Below are positions 11,853 to 23,970 of a stretch of DNA of 64,000 bases, piece by piece. The notes beneath the pieces are model-generated. The model did no database searches, was not told the origin of the DNA, and worked only from the letters and a program-made list of their open reading frames with translations. The DNA comes from Lingula anatina (Eukaryota; Brachiopoda; Lingulata; Lingulida; Lingulidae), in NCBI RefSeq assembly GCF_001039355.2, contig NW_019776146.1:449031-513030 (forward strand). Direction: 5' to 3'. A program made the translations under genes and the position numbers. Every line of letters starts with the position of its first letter. Position 1 is the first letter of the stretch.

Positions 11853-14640
11853 TTAGCTCTATCATACCCGATATTGCCATTAGATATATTCATGTTTATG
11901 CAATTAAGAAAATTGGCTTAAGTCATCTGAAATCACTCGTTCCCAACACCCTTCCTTACCGAAACAATACAAACAAACGCGAACTGAACAGCTTTTGCGT
12001 TAGTTATGCCTCTGTTATTACTTACGGTCGTCACTTTCAGTCGCCCTGATATGGTGGACCAAACCTACCACCAGCAATAGAATAACGCCTTTCAACATTT
12101 CCTCGTTCTTCCTTGATTGTAAACAGTGGGGATTTTTATCCAAAAATGATCTGCTTATTATCTGGTCAGCTCTTATATTTGCCTCTGATCAGTGATATCG
12201 GACCTCCCATGTGATAAACATGGCATTGTATACCAGGGAGAGCGATAAGATATAGTAGTATATGTACTGGTATAACTTAGTTTGCAAAATGAGTTGACAG
12301 TTTTGGAGATTAGATGTTATGCTTAGGGTTAATTTTAATTCCATTGGCAAATGAGAACCACTAATGTTGTGGCCAACACGTTGAAACGGCGTCATGTGGC
12401 TCCTTTTGAAAGAAAAAAATGGGTCACTTCGCTTTTGACACCAGGCACGTAAAGTTATACTGACTGTGCAATTCTACTTTTAATATATGATTGTCATCAT
12501 TAGTCTTCATAAATTAAACCACATACATAAGGCCATGCACGCGCATGCACGTTAACAAAACAAACAGAAATACACAAAGACATGAATGGACACAGTATCA
12601 CGCACATAAACACATGCACGGACACACATAATCGCTTTTGTTCAACCTAACACACTCGGACGCACGCACGTACACACACACACACACACACACACACCAA
12701 ACACACACATACACACAGACAGACGCTCGCTCGTGTGCACGGTACCGTTGTACTTTAATCCGCACGTCAAATACTTTGTATAAATATCTTTAAAGGGATA
12801 ACAAGAGTTCATTTTGGGTCTTAAAACGGAGTTTCCTGTTGTAAACGACAATTCTCCCAACCTTTCCAATGGTTATTGAATCCGAACCGATATTCAAAGT
12901 TAGTCGATGGTTTTGTGTAATAATCTTTTAAGATAAAATTACAGAGGGTAGCCATCTATAAAGGTCCACGTGGTCCGATGGCAAGCACATATTTCAGAAT
13001 AATTGCAATAACCGCCGTTTTGGTGGTTAAATTTATTATTTTTTTCACGTGTTATTTACAATGTATTAATATTATTAAAGATAACATTTTGCGAACAACA
13101 CACTGCTTGTGTCAGTTTCTATAAGATTAGATAAAGGGTTGTTCTTGCAGGGTATAGTATGGCATGACATTTCATAGGATAAAGTTCTTTCAATTAATTC
13201 TTCAAAAATGCCCTCATGTACAAATAACATCTATTTTTATCAAATTGTTTGATAATCACTTTTGCTCAACCTAATTTGATTGTTCAAAGCAATTCTGTAG
13301 TATGAGAACATTGGTTTTCCTGAAAATACAGAAAAGTAATTTAAGCTTCGGCAAATTAATTTGTAGGTGCAAATGCCGTTCATACTAGTCACGCCGACAT
13401 GCAAAAGGTCAATTTGATATTCTAAAGAACAGATTTACCGTGGGCATTTGTAACACAACGCGTGTAATAACAGCTCAATTAAAAGATCATATCAATCACT
13501 CCAGGCAATCACTCGACATGGGCGGCAAAGGTTATCCAGTGCCACAGAACTCAAGAAAACGCTAATAAAGAGACTGACGGAAGGGGCAAAGACAGGCAGA
13601 CGGTTGGTCGGGCGGACGGTCGAACGGACGGACGGACTGACGGGGAAAGGGGAAGGATGACTGAGTGACAGACGGATGAACTGACTGGAAACCAGACAGA
13701 CGGCAGACAAGCAGAAAAAGGAGTGGCAAAAAAGGAAAGAGGTGCAAGGATGGAAGGGAGGCAGAGATAAGGAGGAGAGCAGAGAAAGCAGAGGCATTGT
13801 CAGAGGGATTTGTAGTATGTTGTAGTCGGGCAGATCTTAGTCGTAAGATTTTTATGACTATTGTTACACCATAAAAAATGTGTCAAAATTACAAACAATC
13901 AATCGGCCTCTGAGTACAATGTCATGTATTGGAGCTGCCCTTTTTATTATTGAAATCACCAATTCAAAGATTTCATTTACGTCAATTTATTTTTTTTTAA
14001 TGATTTCCAAATTTGAACATGTCCTCAACATTCTTATAATCTATAGTTTAAAGCGCACTGCTAGGAATGACTACTCCTGTGGCTAGGGATCATCATTTAC
14101 CTGGGATCTTGAATTCTATTTTTCCTTCTCCCTTTATCAATTTTTGGTCATGAAATAAAGAAATTTGTATCTTGAATTAAGCCCAAAATCATTTCAGATT
14201 ATAGAGGTATAGGTTCAACCTCAACCCTTAAACCAAAGTGTCAAGTGCTAAATAATAATGTCGCACATCTTTGTGGATATTAAAGTTAAAAGAACAACAT
14301 CGTTCTTTTTTTGTATTTATTGTCACAGATACTATATTTATACAAAAAAAGTGTCAACAGAAAATTTGCTGCGGTGAATATAACAAATTAGACACATACT
14401 CACACTATAAAGCATTGTTTTGAATCCAAGGCCCGCTCGCACTGGCCGCCAAAATATCAGCTGCTTTAAACGTACATATCATATATATCCTACATATCGA
14501 GCTCAAATATAATAGATGAACCTACATGAAGAAGGGGCTGGTCTAGGGCGTGAAAAGGGGTGCCTTTTCTTTGCTTTCTTTTCATTCTCACCCCACACAC
14601 CCCCTTTGCGATGGAAATGGTTGGAAAATTGGTTTAACTT
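11853..14640. other. Noncoding region with low-complexity tracts
   Basis: No gene is supported here. It contains a (CA)n tract at 12671-12698 within an ACAC-rich stretch from about 12540, and a purine-rich tract at 13560-13790 with GGACGGACGGACTGACGG units. Open frames over the latter are side effects of its biased composition. Confidence 0.6.
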
Positions 14641-14655
14641 GGGGCGTTTTTGCAG

Positions 14656-14744
14656 TTAGACGTTCGTGGAGCATGATTCTGTTGGCTGCGTGTCTCCTCT
14701 CCTCTTTTGTCGAAGCACCGGGTCAGAGTCTGCCTTTGGGCTAG
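14656..14744 (+). CDS. Possible secreted-peptide exon (weak)
   Basis: A splice-acceptor-like GGGCGTTTTTGCAG ends at 14655. ATG at 14673 opens a 23-residue frame, MILLAACLLSSFVEAPGQSL followed by three more residues, ending in TAG at 14742-14744. The first 14 residues resemble the hydrophobic core of a signal peptide. The same frame is also open upstream to 14550. A weak donor (GGTCAG) at 14720 could continue the transcript. Nothing identifies a product, and a frame this short can arise by chance. Confidence 0.15.
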
Positions 14745-15212
14745 TCAAATGACCGAAAGTAATAGAATCCCAGTCTCTGTTGCACGCTTTGATGATATTT
14801 ACACTATTATTCAATACACTGTGCTTGGATTATGGATGAATGGCGTGATCTCATAAGCAACGGATTATTGAAAAATATAGTTTTTCTTTTATATATAATT
14901 ACTATAACTCTAATTTAGCAAGCGCCACATTGAGACTGACACTCCAATCATCTAAGTGCGTAAGGTATACATATGTTTCGTGTTGAACAAAAGATTTCCA
15001 ATCAGAAAAATGTCAAATGTCAGTGCCCTTGCCTATATGAAGCCGTGTGTTTCTTACATGGAATCGGTAACGTTTATACATACAATTGTACATAAAACTA
15101 TAGAAAAAATATGTAAATTGTTCTTTATCATCTTTAGAAATATCTCTCGATGTTATTCATTTGTTGTTTTTTGCAGATAAACTACATACATATTTTACCC
15201 TTTGCTTTTCAG

Positions 15213-15257
15213 TCCCAGACGTCAGATGAGGAGGTGGCCGTTAAAAAAAGCACGTAA
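15213..15257 (+). CDS. Possible terminal coding exon (weak)
   Basis: A strong acceptor with a pyrimidine tract, ACCCTTTGCTTTTCAG, ends at 15212. The frame starting there reads SQTSDEEVAVKKST and then TAA at 15255-15257, followed at once by AATAAA at 15260-15265, a polyadenylation-signal hexamer. This would be the 3' end of a plus-strand gene running convergently with the minus-strand receptor gene. One alternative frame is also open through the exon. No upstream exon was identified with confidence, and a poly(A) signal this close to the stop is unusual. Confidence 0.22.
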   Translation, partial: SQTSDEEVAVKKST

Positions 15258-16328
15258 TTAATAAAGCTACAACTGGCATTGTGATATGTATTATCGCAAA
15301 CACACTGAAACACAAAGAGTTATTAAGCCATGGTTTTCTACAGAGATACATACCGAGTATCGTGTATTTACAAAACCCAACATATGATACATACAACACT
15401 ACAATTTCCATTTCGACAAGTATAATAAATTTCATAACACTTTTTCTACAAAAATATATCAAGATAAAATTACAAATGCTTTTGCCAAGAAATGCGTGTG
15501 AAATCATTCATATTTCACTAAAAATCACTCACAATGATTGATTTGCAAGACTCCAAGTCATCGCAATTTTTTTATAATAATTAACCTTAATGTATCACCC
15601 ACCCCCCTTTCCCTCCCTCTTATACATCAAACATTGACTCCCAAGTAGGCCTACCTCCATCGGTAAGCAGAAGCCGACGCCATTTTGACCATTCTCTTTC
15701 ACCTGAAAAAGGCAGCTTCTACACATGCAGATTAACAACAACAGCGTTAAACATCAGGGATCGAACAGTCAATAATATACATATATTGTGCACTTAGACT
15801 TACAGCGACCAACCATCCCGGAGTCCCCCTCTATTTTGACCCAAGGAACAAAACCAATAAAAGGTCCCCTCATTTTTAAATGTTTTACAGAAAGATATGG
15901 CGTATAAAGCATTTTTTTGGGAAAAAACTAAAGGATCTTTGATAATCTAAAGAATCGATTTTACAGTAATGATTCAGGTCGTCTTCACTTGTATTTGCAA
16001 TTGTTATAGAGTAAAATGCCATTCTGAGTATTCATTATGTATTTTACGCTTATCACTTGCTCCGAGTGCGTTTTCTATGCATGTCTTTTCACGTTCAATT
16101 GGTTTTGTGCGGAAAACAGTTCCGATTAGATATTACATTACTCTCGCTTTCACGTGGCATCGAAAAACTTGTACATAAGACAGAGTGCAGCATTAAAATT
16201 CTTTGTCCTTAGTTATCTGCTAGGTTCATACGAAAACCCAGCCACGAACACCGTTCCGCATTTTCAAGTGTATACCTTGCTTGTCCCCTTAATGTTAAGT
16301 AATATCCAGCTATGACGAAGGTCCATCG

Positions 16329-18033
16329 CTACATACTCGTAAACAAGGAATCCGACTCTTCACGTATGACCGGTTTGTCCTCTCGTGCCAGGTCTGACTT
16401 TGACATTTGTTTAAGCAATATGTCATTTCTCTCCGTACTCAGATCGTGCTTTAGCGCTGACATCGGCGACGATTTTATCGATGTCATTCGCGTGGACCTC
16501 ATGGTGCTGGAGAAGGTCGAGTTATTCCTTGGGGGAGGCTGTCGCCGTCGACATATGCGGTTCTTTAGACCGTCGATAAAACAGAGATATATCCAAGGGT
16601 TTGTGCAGCTGTTAAGGTTCCCTAGCATCATCATGAGGTTCATCAATAGCAAATTGGAAGCTAAAATAAAAATAATAAACATTTCCACCAAGCGCTCTCA
16701 CTCTGTCACTAGAGAAATTATTCGAATTTTAAAATTTTATTATGATGTTTAATATTATTATTGTTATTATTATTATGTTGCTATAAAACAGCCCTTTTAC
16801 TGATTAGTGTAGATACTTATTAGATTAAAATAATAATGGAGTTATTATAAGTTATTACTATTCAAATTATGGAAGCAAAGGTCCTTACAAAAAGAAATAA
16901 AAAAATCCTACCAAATGCGCAAACGATTATTTGTAAATGTGCTATTCCAAGAATGATAAGACTGAAATAAAAATATAGATATTCTCATATATTTCAAAAC
17001 AAATTTGGACGTGACTGCAAAAAGCAAAATACTTACTTCCACTAGCCAACTTAGCATTGAAGGCGTACAACAAGTGGGTAATGAAGAACGGGGACCAACA
17101 CATAGCGTATACGATGACCACGGTCAGTGTCAGTTTGATGGTCTTTAGTTTCGCCCTGGACAATCTCTGGACGTGTGCCCGAGGGGTCCTTGGCGGGTAA
17201 GTCCCATTGGTCATGGCTTTAACGTCGTCATGTTGTTGAGATTTGTAGCTCGTGCGGGCGCTGACGCTCTTCACTGATGGCGTTTCTTTTGACTTAACGT
17301 TGATCCACACCACGTACGAGATTCGGCCGTAGGTGAAAATCAAAATGGCCATCGGCAAGAACCAAACGGAGAAAGCAAGCCAGGTTACGTAGACTTGGAT
17401 GCTCCATTCTGGGTGGACGAAGTACTCCATACAATCCATCAGACCGTATTTATTGGGTGCCAGACCAAATATGAAAAAGGGAGGGACACTCAAGACTAAA
17501 ATAATACCCCATGCGATGGCCACCATCATGTGTGCTTTTCGGGGGCTCCATTTCTGGCTTCGAAGCGGGTAGCAGATGGCAAGGTATCGGTCCACCGCCG
17601 TCATTACGAGCACGTACCCAGACGCGTACATGGATACTAACTGACAATACTTGTATATTTTACACAGAAAGTCCCCGCCCAAAAATCTTACTGTTATCCC
17701 AACCACAAGTTCTGGTAAAGTCCCCAAGAGAGCGCTCAGTAAATCTGCGATGCTCAGGTGAAAAATGTACACCAACATTCGACTTAGTTTTTGTCTCCGG
17801 AAAAACAGCGTAATGATGACAAATAGATTTTCGACAATGGCTAGAAAAAGTATTATCCCCAGCACGATCATTTTAGCGTTGGCCATGTCCCGCTTGGCAG
17901 TGGACTCGGTGGTATGGTTATCAGTCGTGTTCCCCACTGTCGTAGAGACCATTTCGGTGGAGATCACGTCGTATGAGGGCCCGGACCAGGTGGTGTTTTC
18001 CGTGAGGAACATTGCACTGTAGGTTTCCATCAT
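16329..18033 (-). CDS. Class A GPCR, vasopressin/oxytocin - NPS/CCAP superfamily receptor
   Basis: Two exons join to 442 residues: 18033-17037 (332 codons plus one base) and 16660-16329. Donor GTAAGT is at 17036-17031; the acceptor ends at 16661 after a T-rich tract, and the split codon reads A|CT. The N-terminus has sequons at N13, N35 and N39. Seven helices follow, with N69 (TM1), LSIAD with D97 (TM2), C124 and C201 for the TM3-ECL2 disulfide, D148-R149-Y150 (TM3), P227 (TM5), C312-W-S-P (TM6) and N353-PWIY (TM7). The last 80 or so residues are a basic, Ser/Thr-rich tail. DC...F..P....YVTW in ECL2/TM5, RF.G.D.LC before TM3 and NSCTNPWIY resemble vasopressin/oxytocin receptors; VDRY, FIFG and AKLKTIK resemble neuropeptide S/CCAP receptors. 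The intron between TM6 and TM7 matches vertebrate vasopressin/oxytocin receptor genes. The expected role is a plasma-membrane peptide receptor. Which branch it belongs to is unresolved. Confidence 0.93.
16661..17036 (-). other. Phase-1 intron of the GPCR gene
   Basis: A 376-bp intron. Its donor GGAA|GTAAGTAT falls just after residue G332 in extracellular loop 3, and its acceptor TTTATTTTAG|CT lies at 16661. Splicing keeps frame into SNLLLMNL...NSCTNPWIY of TM7. An alternative acceptor CTCTAG at about 16712 would bring in an in-frame stop and is rejected. Without splicing the frame ends after FLE at 16942, which would lose TM7. Confidence 0.9.
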
Positions 18034-18080
18034 GGCGGGTTTGTCGGAAACTGTGGGGGAAAGTGGCCAATTTTTTTCTT
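18034..18080 (-). other. 5' UTR end and upstream splice acceptor of the GPCR gene
   Basis: On the minus strand, CCACTTTCCCCCACAG ends at 18051, giving a good pyrimidine-rich acceptor 17 bases before the ATG. The start context CCCGCCATGATGG is a near-ideal Kozak sequence, which supports 18033 as the start. This implies at least one noncoding 5' exon further upstream (higher coordinates); I could not locate it or the promoter. Confidence 0.65.
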
Positions 18081-18889
18081 AATAGCTAAAGGCTACGTTT
18101 CCATCAACCTGAAAGTACAAACGAGGAAGTCAAAATGATTTCGATAAAAACACCCATATGATGCCAATGGTGTTTTTTATTTCCGGCAATCGCTGTATCT
18201 GTATGTAAAGCATTAGCAAATTAAATAAATATTTAAATAAGTAGAAGACAGATCTACGCTACGACAGCAAGGCACAAAGCTCACTTGTATTTTTACAGTA
18301 ACGTCGTCTCTCCTCAGGAGTTTTTCAAAAAGTATTTTCAATTCATCACTGTATCCTATATATCTAACAACACACGCACACTCCATATCTGTCGGGTCTA
18401 TCAATGACGTAAATGTTGCTTTGATAGCCATTGTAATGTATGGTCATTATGAACAATACCGGGCTTGCAAGGTACATTGTATAAGTAAAGTGGAAGCAAG
18501 GTGGATATCAAAAATTTTAAGCCTCGCTCTGTGAAATACGTTTGCACTGCTCTTTAGTAGCTGGGCATATCAATATTGATTCCAAGAAGCGGTGATAATT
18601 TGCCTGTGGACACGCACAATAAATATCACAAACTATTTAACCTTTCTTCCAGTAAAGCCTTTACCCCATTTGTTCCCACAGGCCTGTCTAATATCTCTAC
18701 AAAAGCGTGAGCGATTGTGAAATACATCATTATTTAATTTTTGTTTCTCAAAATAAATGACCGCAATTTTGCCGTAATTTGTTAAGGTAGAAGCCACCAT
18801 GGCAATTGTAATTGAAATTGGAGGCAAATTAATTGGGATATTTTTCAACGATTCCTAGATGTACGTTCATGGCGATATATACGAAATGA

Positions 18890-18971
18890 TGTGTGTGTGT
18901 GTGTGAGACAGAGAGAGAGAGAGAGTAAGAGAGAGAAAGAGAGAGAGAGAAGAAGAAGAAGAGCGAGCGAG
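18890..18971 (+). repeat. (TG)n(GA)n(GAA)n compound microsatellite
   Basis: TG units are followed by interrupted GA units, AGAAGAAGAAG and GCGAGCGAG. The open frame rich in R/E/K across it is a composition artefact. Confidence 0.95.
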
Positions 18972-19323
18972 GTTATTTGTGGTTACAGCGTGTTCAAAAG
19001 CGTGTGCTATTTTAAAACTCAAGCCTTCAACTGTTTTTTGCAAGTATTAATGCGTTTTTTTTTTCTTACGACAAAACATTTCACGTTAAAGCCAATAATT
19101 ACTTTTGTTTATTAATATGAAATAAAAGAATTTTATACCTTTTTCACTTTGCATACTTTAAGACCGTTCAAAAGACAAGCCGGTATATACCAGCATGTAG
19201 AGTGTGAGGTACAAGTATATTTACACCGCCTACCCGCTTCATCCGGTTTATCCACGACTTCCTTCCAATTTATATTCCCATCGAATTAAAAGCATTTTCA
19301 GAAAAAACTGACCTGATAACGAA
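18972..19323. other. Noncoding spacer upstream of the GPCR
   Basis: No recognisable gene or element. It may contain 5' UTR introns of the minus-strand receptor gene. Confidence 0.5.
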
Positions 19324-21118
19324 ACAAACCTGGATGCTGGCGATGAATAACCACCCAACTATCTCCCCCGCGAAAAATCGGTGGCGTTTGAGAGTATAGA
19401 CTGGTAGGTAAGCCAAATGTGTTGGCCAAGCCTGTATTCTAATCCTCCTTATATTGGATCCTAGCCCTACCTCGGTGGGCTGGGCTGCGAATTATATCAT
19501 GCATCCTTAGCGCTTACATCATACGTATTTTGCATATAATGTCACACGAAGATACTTATAATGCATGCAATTCGTCATTTTTCTAAAGAAACACTCTTAC
19601 CTGTAGTATTCAGATCGCAAGACGTTATGCAATAGATCATTCACTGTGCTTATTCAATTAACAATCAGTATGAAGACATTGGAAAATGGAGAAAATGACG
19701 AGCATCGTTGAGATGAGATGAGATTACGCAGGCTTATGTTACATACTTCTGGATTCTACTGCGTATATATTAACAAAAGACCAATATCTTGCTAACCGAT
19801 ATTTTTGTCGTCATAAATGTTTATGGGCCGTTTAGAATTTGTTTCTGAAATTAGCTATGCTGTTTTATCACTTCATTGGCATTTTTTATACAGACATTAA
19901 TCTTTTTTATCTAATAAATGAAATGACAACTAATCTCCCTGCTCTTAGTATGATCACCTTTATTGCCCGGAGTAATCCCCGTGACGTGGGTCCTTCGTCG
20001 GAACTAGTCAATGTATGCTACAATCAAGCACCCACGTGCATCATTCCTAGAATGTTATACCACGTAACAACGTCCAACCGTCTTCCTGGATACAAAAGAC
20101 AAGTAACAGCATACAATTACAATACGCTAATCACAGTACAACCATGTGCAATTCATCATCGTCACATGAACAACGTCTGTATAACAGCACGATGAGGATT
20201 TATGAGCATTGTCAAAGTTAATCAACCCAATTAGGTAGCCCAGAAACCAACCGTTGGTTACAGAAAAAAAAAGGATAAAAGCGCGAGCTGACCAATTACA
20301 AAGCTCTTGGGGAGTATCTTTACCATCTCTTCCGTCTCGCCCGCAGCAGGCATGGTAGTTAAGGAGGCTCATTAAAGTCCTTGTTAATTATGAAAATATC
20401 AGCTATGCCAAGTGATCACGTTTATGTTATTTTGATTGATAGACTTCTTGGGTAATATGAAGAAGCTATTCGTGATGAATAAAAAGCGGTTGGTTAATCT
20501 CTCAATAAACCATGGAGCATTAACTGAAGGCTCCATCGCACATATTTATATGTTTATCTGCTTGATATCTCGATCCAAACAACATCAGCTGAGATCTTTA
20601 TCTTTGAGATCTGATCTCAGTATTTATATACAGAAACAGCGGGTTTTTCACTCTAGTTGATATGAAAATAAACCTTGTTCAAGCAAAGTTTGTACTGATC
20701 CGTTTGACATTTAATAGACTGAAGATGGCGGTGCTAAATGTTCTGAAACACTCTTGAATAGTCTTATAATAGCTTTTTGCCGTGAAATATTGTACTTTTA
20801 AATGCATAAAATAATCCGAAATAACATTAGTGTTTTACGAATTCTCATGTTTTTTTTTCTGAATAACGTTAACCCTGGAGAAACACAAACTGTACAGGTA
20901 GTTAGAGATACCTTGGTGTTGAGCAAGCTCGGCATGATCAGCTTTCCTGTTCTTACTTCTGTTTTCTTACATTGAGAGAGCGTTTAATGCAAAAGATCCT
21001 TCTCTTTCTTCATGAATAAATGCTGTTTAGAATGTTCACCAACTTGGTAAACAATTCAAGATGAACACGTTTCATGACACTTACAACAGGCATATCGTAT
21101 ATAACCGATATACATGTA
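19324..21118 (+). repeat. 1795-bp direct repeat, unit 1
   Basis: Unit 1 begins ACAAACCTGGATGCTGGCG and ends GATATACATGTA. It recurs 1796 bases further on; the sequences I compared, including three whole open frames, are identical. No identifiable gene lies inside. A minus-strand frame near 20340 encodes CCGRDGRDGKD, slightly collagen-like and too short to call. Confidence 0.97.
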
Positions 21119-21119
21119 N
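21119..21119. other. Single ambiguous base at the repeat junction
   Basis: One N separates ...TACATGTA from ACAAACCTGG..., exactly between the two 1795-bp units, and so marks a probable contig join. Confidence 0.95.
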
Positions 21120-22914
21120 ACAAACCTGGATGCTGGCGATGAATAACCACCCAACTATCTCCCCCGCGAAAAATCGGTGGCGTTTGAGAGTATAGACTGG
21201 TAGGTAAGCCAAATGTGTTGGCCAAGCCTGTATTCTAATCCTCCTTATATTGGATCCTAGCCCTACCTCGGTGGGCTGGGCTGCGAATTATATCATGCAT
21301 CCTTAGCGCTTACATCATACGTATTTTGCATATAATGTCACACGAAGATACTTATAATGCATGCAATTCGTCATTTTTCTAAAGAAACACTCTTACCTGT
21401 AGTATTCAGATCGCAAGACGTTATGCAATAGATCATTCACTGTGCTTATTCAATTAACAATCAGTATGAAGACATTGGAAAATGGAGAAAATGACGAGCA
21501 TCGTTGAGATGAGATGAGATTACGCAGGCTTATGTTACATACTTCTGGATTCTACTGCGTATATATTAACAAAAGACCAATATCTTGCTAACCGATATTT
21601 TTGTCGTCATAAATGTTTATGGGCCGTTTAGAATTTGTTTCTGAAATTAGCTATGCTGTTTTATCACTTCATTGGCATTTTTTATACAGACATTAATCTT
21701 TTTTATCTAATAAATGAAATGACAACTAATCTCCCTGCTCTTAGTATGATCACCTTTATTGCCCGGAGTAATCCCCGTGACGTGGGTCCTTCGTCGGAAC
21801 TAGTCAATGTATGCTACAATCAAGCACCCACGTGCATCATTCCTAGAATGTTATACCACGTAACAACGTCCAACCGTCTTCCTGGATACAAAAGACAAGT
21901 AACAGCATACAATTACAATACGCTAATCACAGTACAACCATGTGCAATTCATCATCGTCACATGAACAACGTCTGTATAACAGCACGATGAGGATTTATG
22001 AGCATTGTCAAAGTTAATCAACCCAATTAGGTAGCCCAGAAACCAACCGTTGGTTACAGAAAAAAAAAGGATAAAAGCGCGAGCTGACCAATTACAAAGC
22101 TCTTGGGGAGTATCTTTACCATCTCTTCCGTCTCGCCCGCAGCAGGCATGGTAGTTAAGGAGGCTCATTAAAGTCCTTGTTAATTATGAAAATATCAGCT
22201 ATGCCAAGTGATCACGTTTATGTTATTTTGATTGATAGACTTCTTGGGTAATATGAAGAAGCTATTCGTGATGAATAAAAAGCGGTTGGTTAATCTCTCA
22301 ATAAACCATGGAGCATTAACTGAAGGCTCCATCGCACATATTTATATGTTTATCTGCTTGATATCTCGATCCAAACAACATCAGCTGAGATCTTTATCTT
22401 TGAGATCTGATCTCAGTATTTATATACAGAAACAGCGGGTTTTTCACTCTAGTTGATATGAAAATAAACCTTGTTCAAGCAAAGTTTGTACTGATCCGTT
22501 TGACATTTAATAGACTGAAGATGGCGGTGCTAAATGTTCTGAAACACTCTTGAATAGTCTTATAATAGCTTTTTGCCGTGAAATATTGTACTTTTAAATG
22601 CATAAAATAATCCGAAATAACATTAGTGTTTTACGAATTCTCATGTTTTTTTTTCTGAATAACGTTAACCCTGGAGAAACACAAACTGTACAGGTAGTTA
22701 GAGATACCTTGGTGTTGAGCAAGCTCGGCATGATCAGCTTTCCTGTTCTTACTTCTGTTTTCTTACATTGAGAGAGCGTTTAATGCAAAAGATCCTTCTC
22801 TTTCTTCATGAATAAATGCTGTTTAGAATGTTCACCAACTTGGTAAACAATTCAAGATGAACACGTTTCATGACACTTACAACAGGCATATCGTATATAA
22901 CCGATATACATGTA
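21120..22914 (+). repeat. 1795-bp direct repeat, unit 2
   Basis: Second copy of 19324-21118 at a spacing of 1796. After the unit ends at 22914 the sequence continues into unique DNA (TAGTTCCGTTACATC). The absence of visible differences, despite the polymorphism seen elsewhere, points to an unmerged contig overlap rather than an old duplication. Confidence 0.97.
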
Positions 22915-23683
22915 TAGTTCCGTTACATCATGTTTTGGTGTTTGTATCAAGGAATGTAGTTGTTCTCCTCTTAATTAACTTATGCATGTAAGTTACAACT
23001 GCAATGTTCAAATCTTGATAATTTTAACCTTTTTTCTGGAGTGACAACTGTCATCTACGAGGTTGAATAGTGCCCTTTCCTTTCCGTATGATCATAATAG
23101 TCGCTTTTTTATTTTGTGAGCACCTGTGACATTAGACCTCATTTTGTAGGATAGGAACAATTACGTAGAAGCCACATGTCACAAACCTTACATTTCCTTT
23201 GAAATGGTGTCCAGCTGCATTTTGTAGATATTCATTTAGAATTTGATTCCGTCATTTGCTTAGAAACAGCCAGTGTTTTGTGTAATTGAAAGCAGCTACA
23301 GGCACAGCGGTGTGATTAATTTCCCGCAGAACTGACATTGTGGGTTGATTTATCTTAAATTGGCAATGATATGGAGCAAGGTAGGGATGATGAAATGAAA
23401 TATCCGTAACGTTACCTCATCGCCTATGTGAGAGATCACGAAATGGATCAACCGCTTTCATTTACTGTCGCACCATCGATGAATGTTTGTCAGACGATAT
23501 AATAGAGTCAAGCTAGTTGGGAAGCGAATGCTTTTAGAGTGAAAAGGACCCCTCCTCTCTCCCCGATCATTTAACATGTGGGATCTATACTTAGTGGGTT
23601 TATTAAATTTAAATCTTGCTTTCCATACCGAGTAACATCTACTATGTTGTAGATGCACAGACATCTGCCGACCCACACGCACC
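22915..23683. other. Noncoding, no feature recognised
   Basis: AT-rich unique sequence without coding signal, terminal repeats or tandem repeats that I can detect. Confidence 0.5.
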
Positions 23684-23970
23684 CAGTGGTGGATTTAGAC
23701 GAGGGGTCAGGGGGATCCTGACCCCCTTCGGTGTCTGAAATATATATATATATATCACACTAATATTCCCTTCTTGAAATTAGAATTTTGACTAGCTAAA
23801 TCATAAGTCTAAACCGTACCAAAGGGCACTGTTTGCTCTCCAAAGCACCAAAAACATATTTGGGGCCCTTGAACAGGCCCCGAACCCCACACCAAGGGGA
23901 CGATGGTCTGCTTCGCATCCAAAGTCTGTCGTTCCGGACCCCCCTTCAAATAATCCTGGATCCGCCCCTG
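23684..23970. mobile_element. hAT-like MITE, about 287 bp
   Basis: The left end CAGTGGTGGATTTAG and right end CTGGATCCGCCCCTG are imperfect inverted repeats of the widespread CAGTGGCGGATCCAG type. The flanks ACGCACCC and GTGCACCC agree at 6 of 8 positions, as expected for a decayed 8-bp hAT duplication. The body has GGGGTCAGGGGGATCCTGACCCCC near the left end, itself palindromic, and a short TA run at about 23741. There is no transposase. Confidence 0.8.

Noticed and set aside
13492-13797. 101-codon minus-strand frame rich in S/P/L/F
   Set aside because: Produced by the purine-rich GGACGGAC-type tract on the plus strand.
16312-16752. 146-codon plus-strand frame across the receptor's second exon
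   Set aside because: It is the antisense shadow of the GPCR exon, whose minus-strand frame carries TM7 and NSCTNPWIY.
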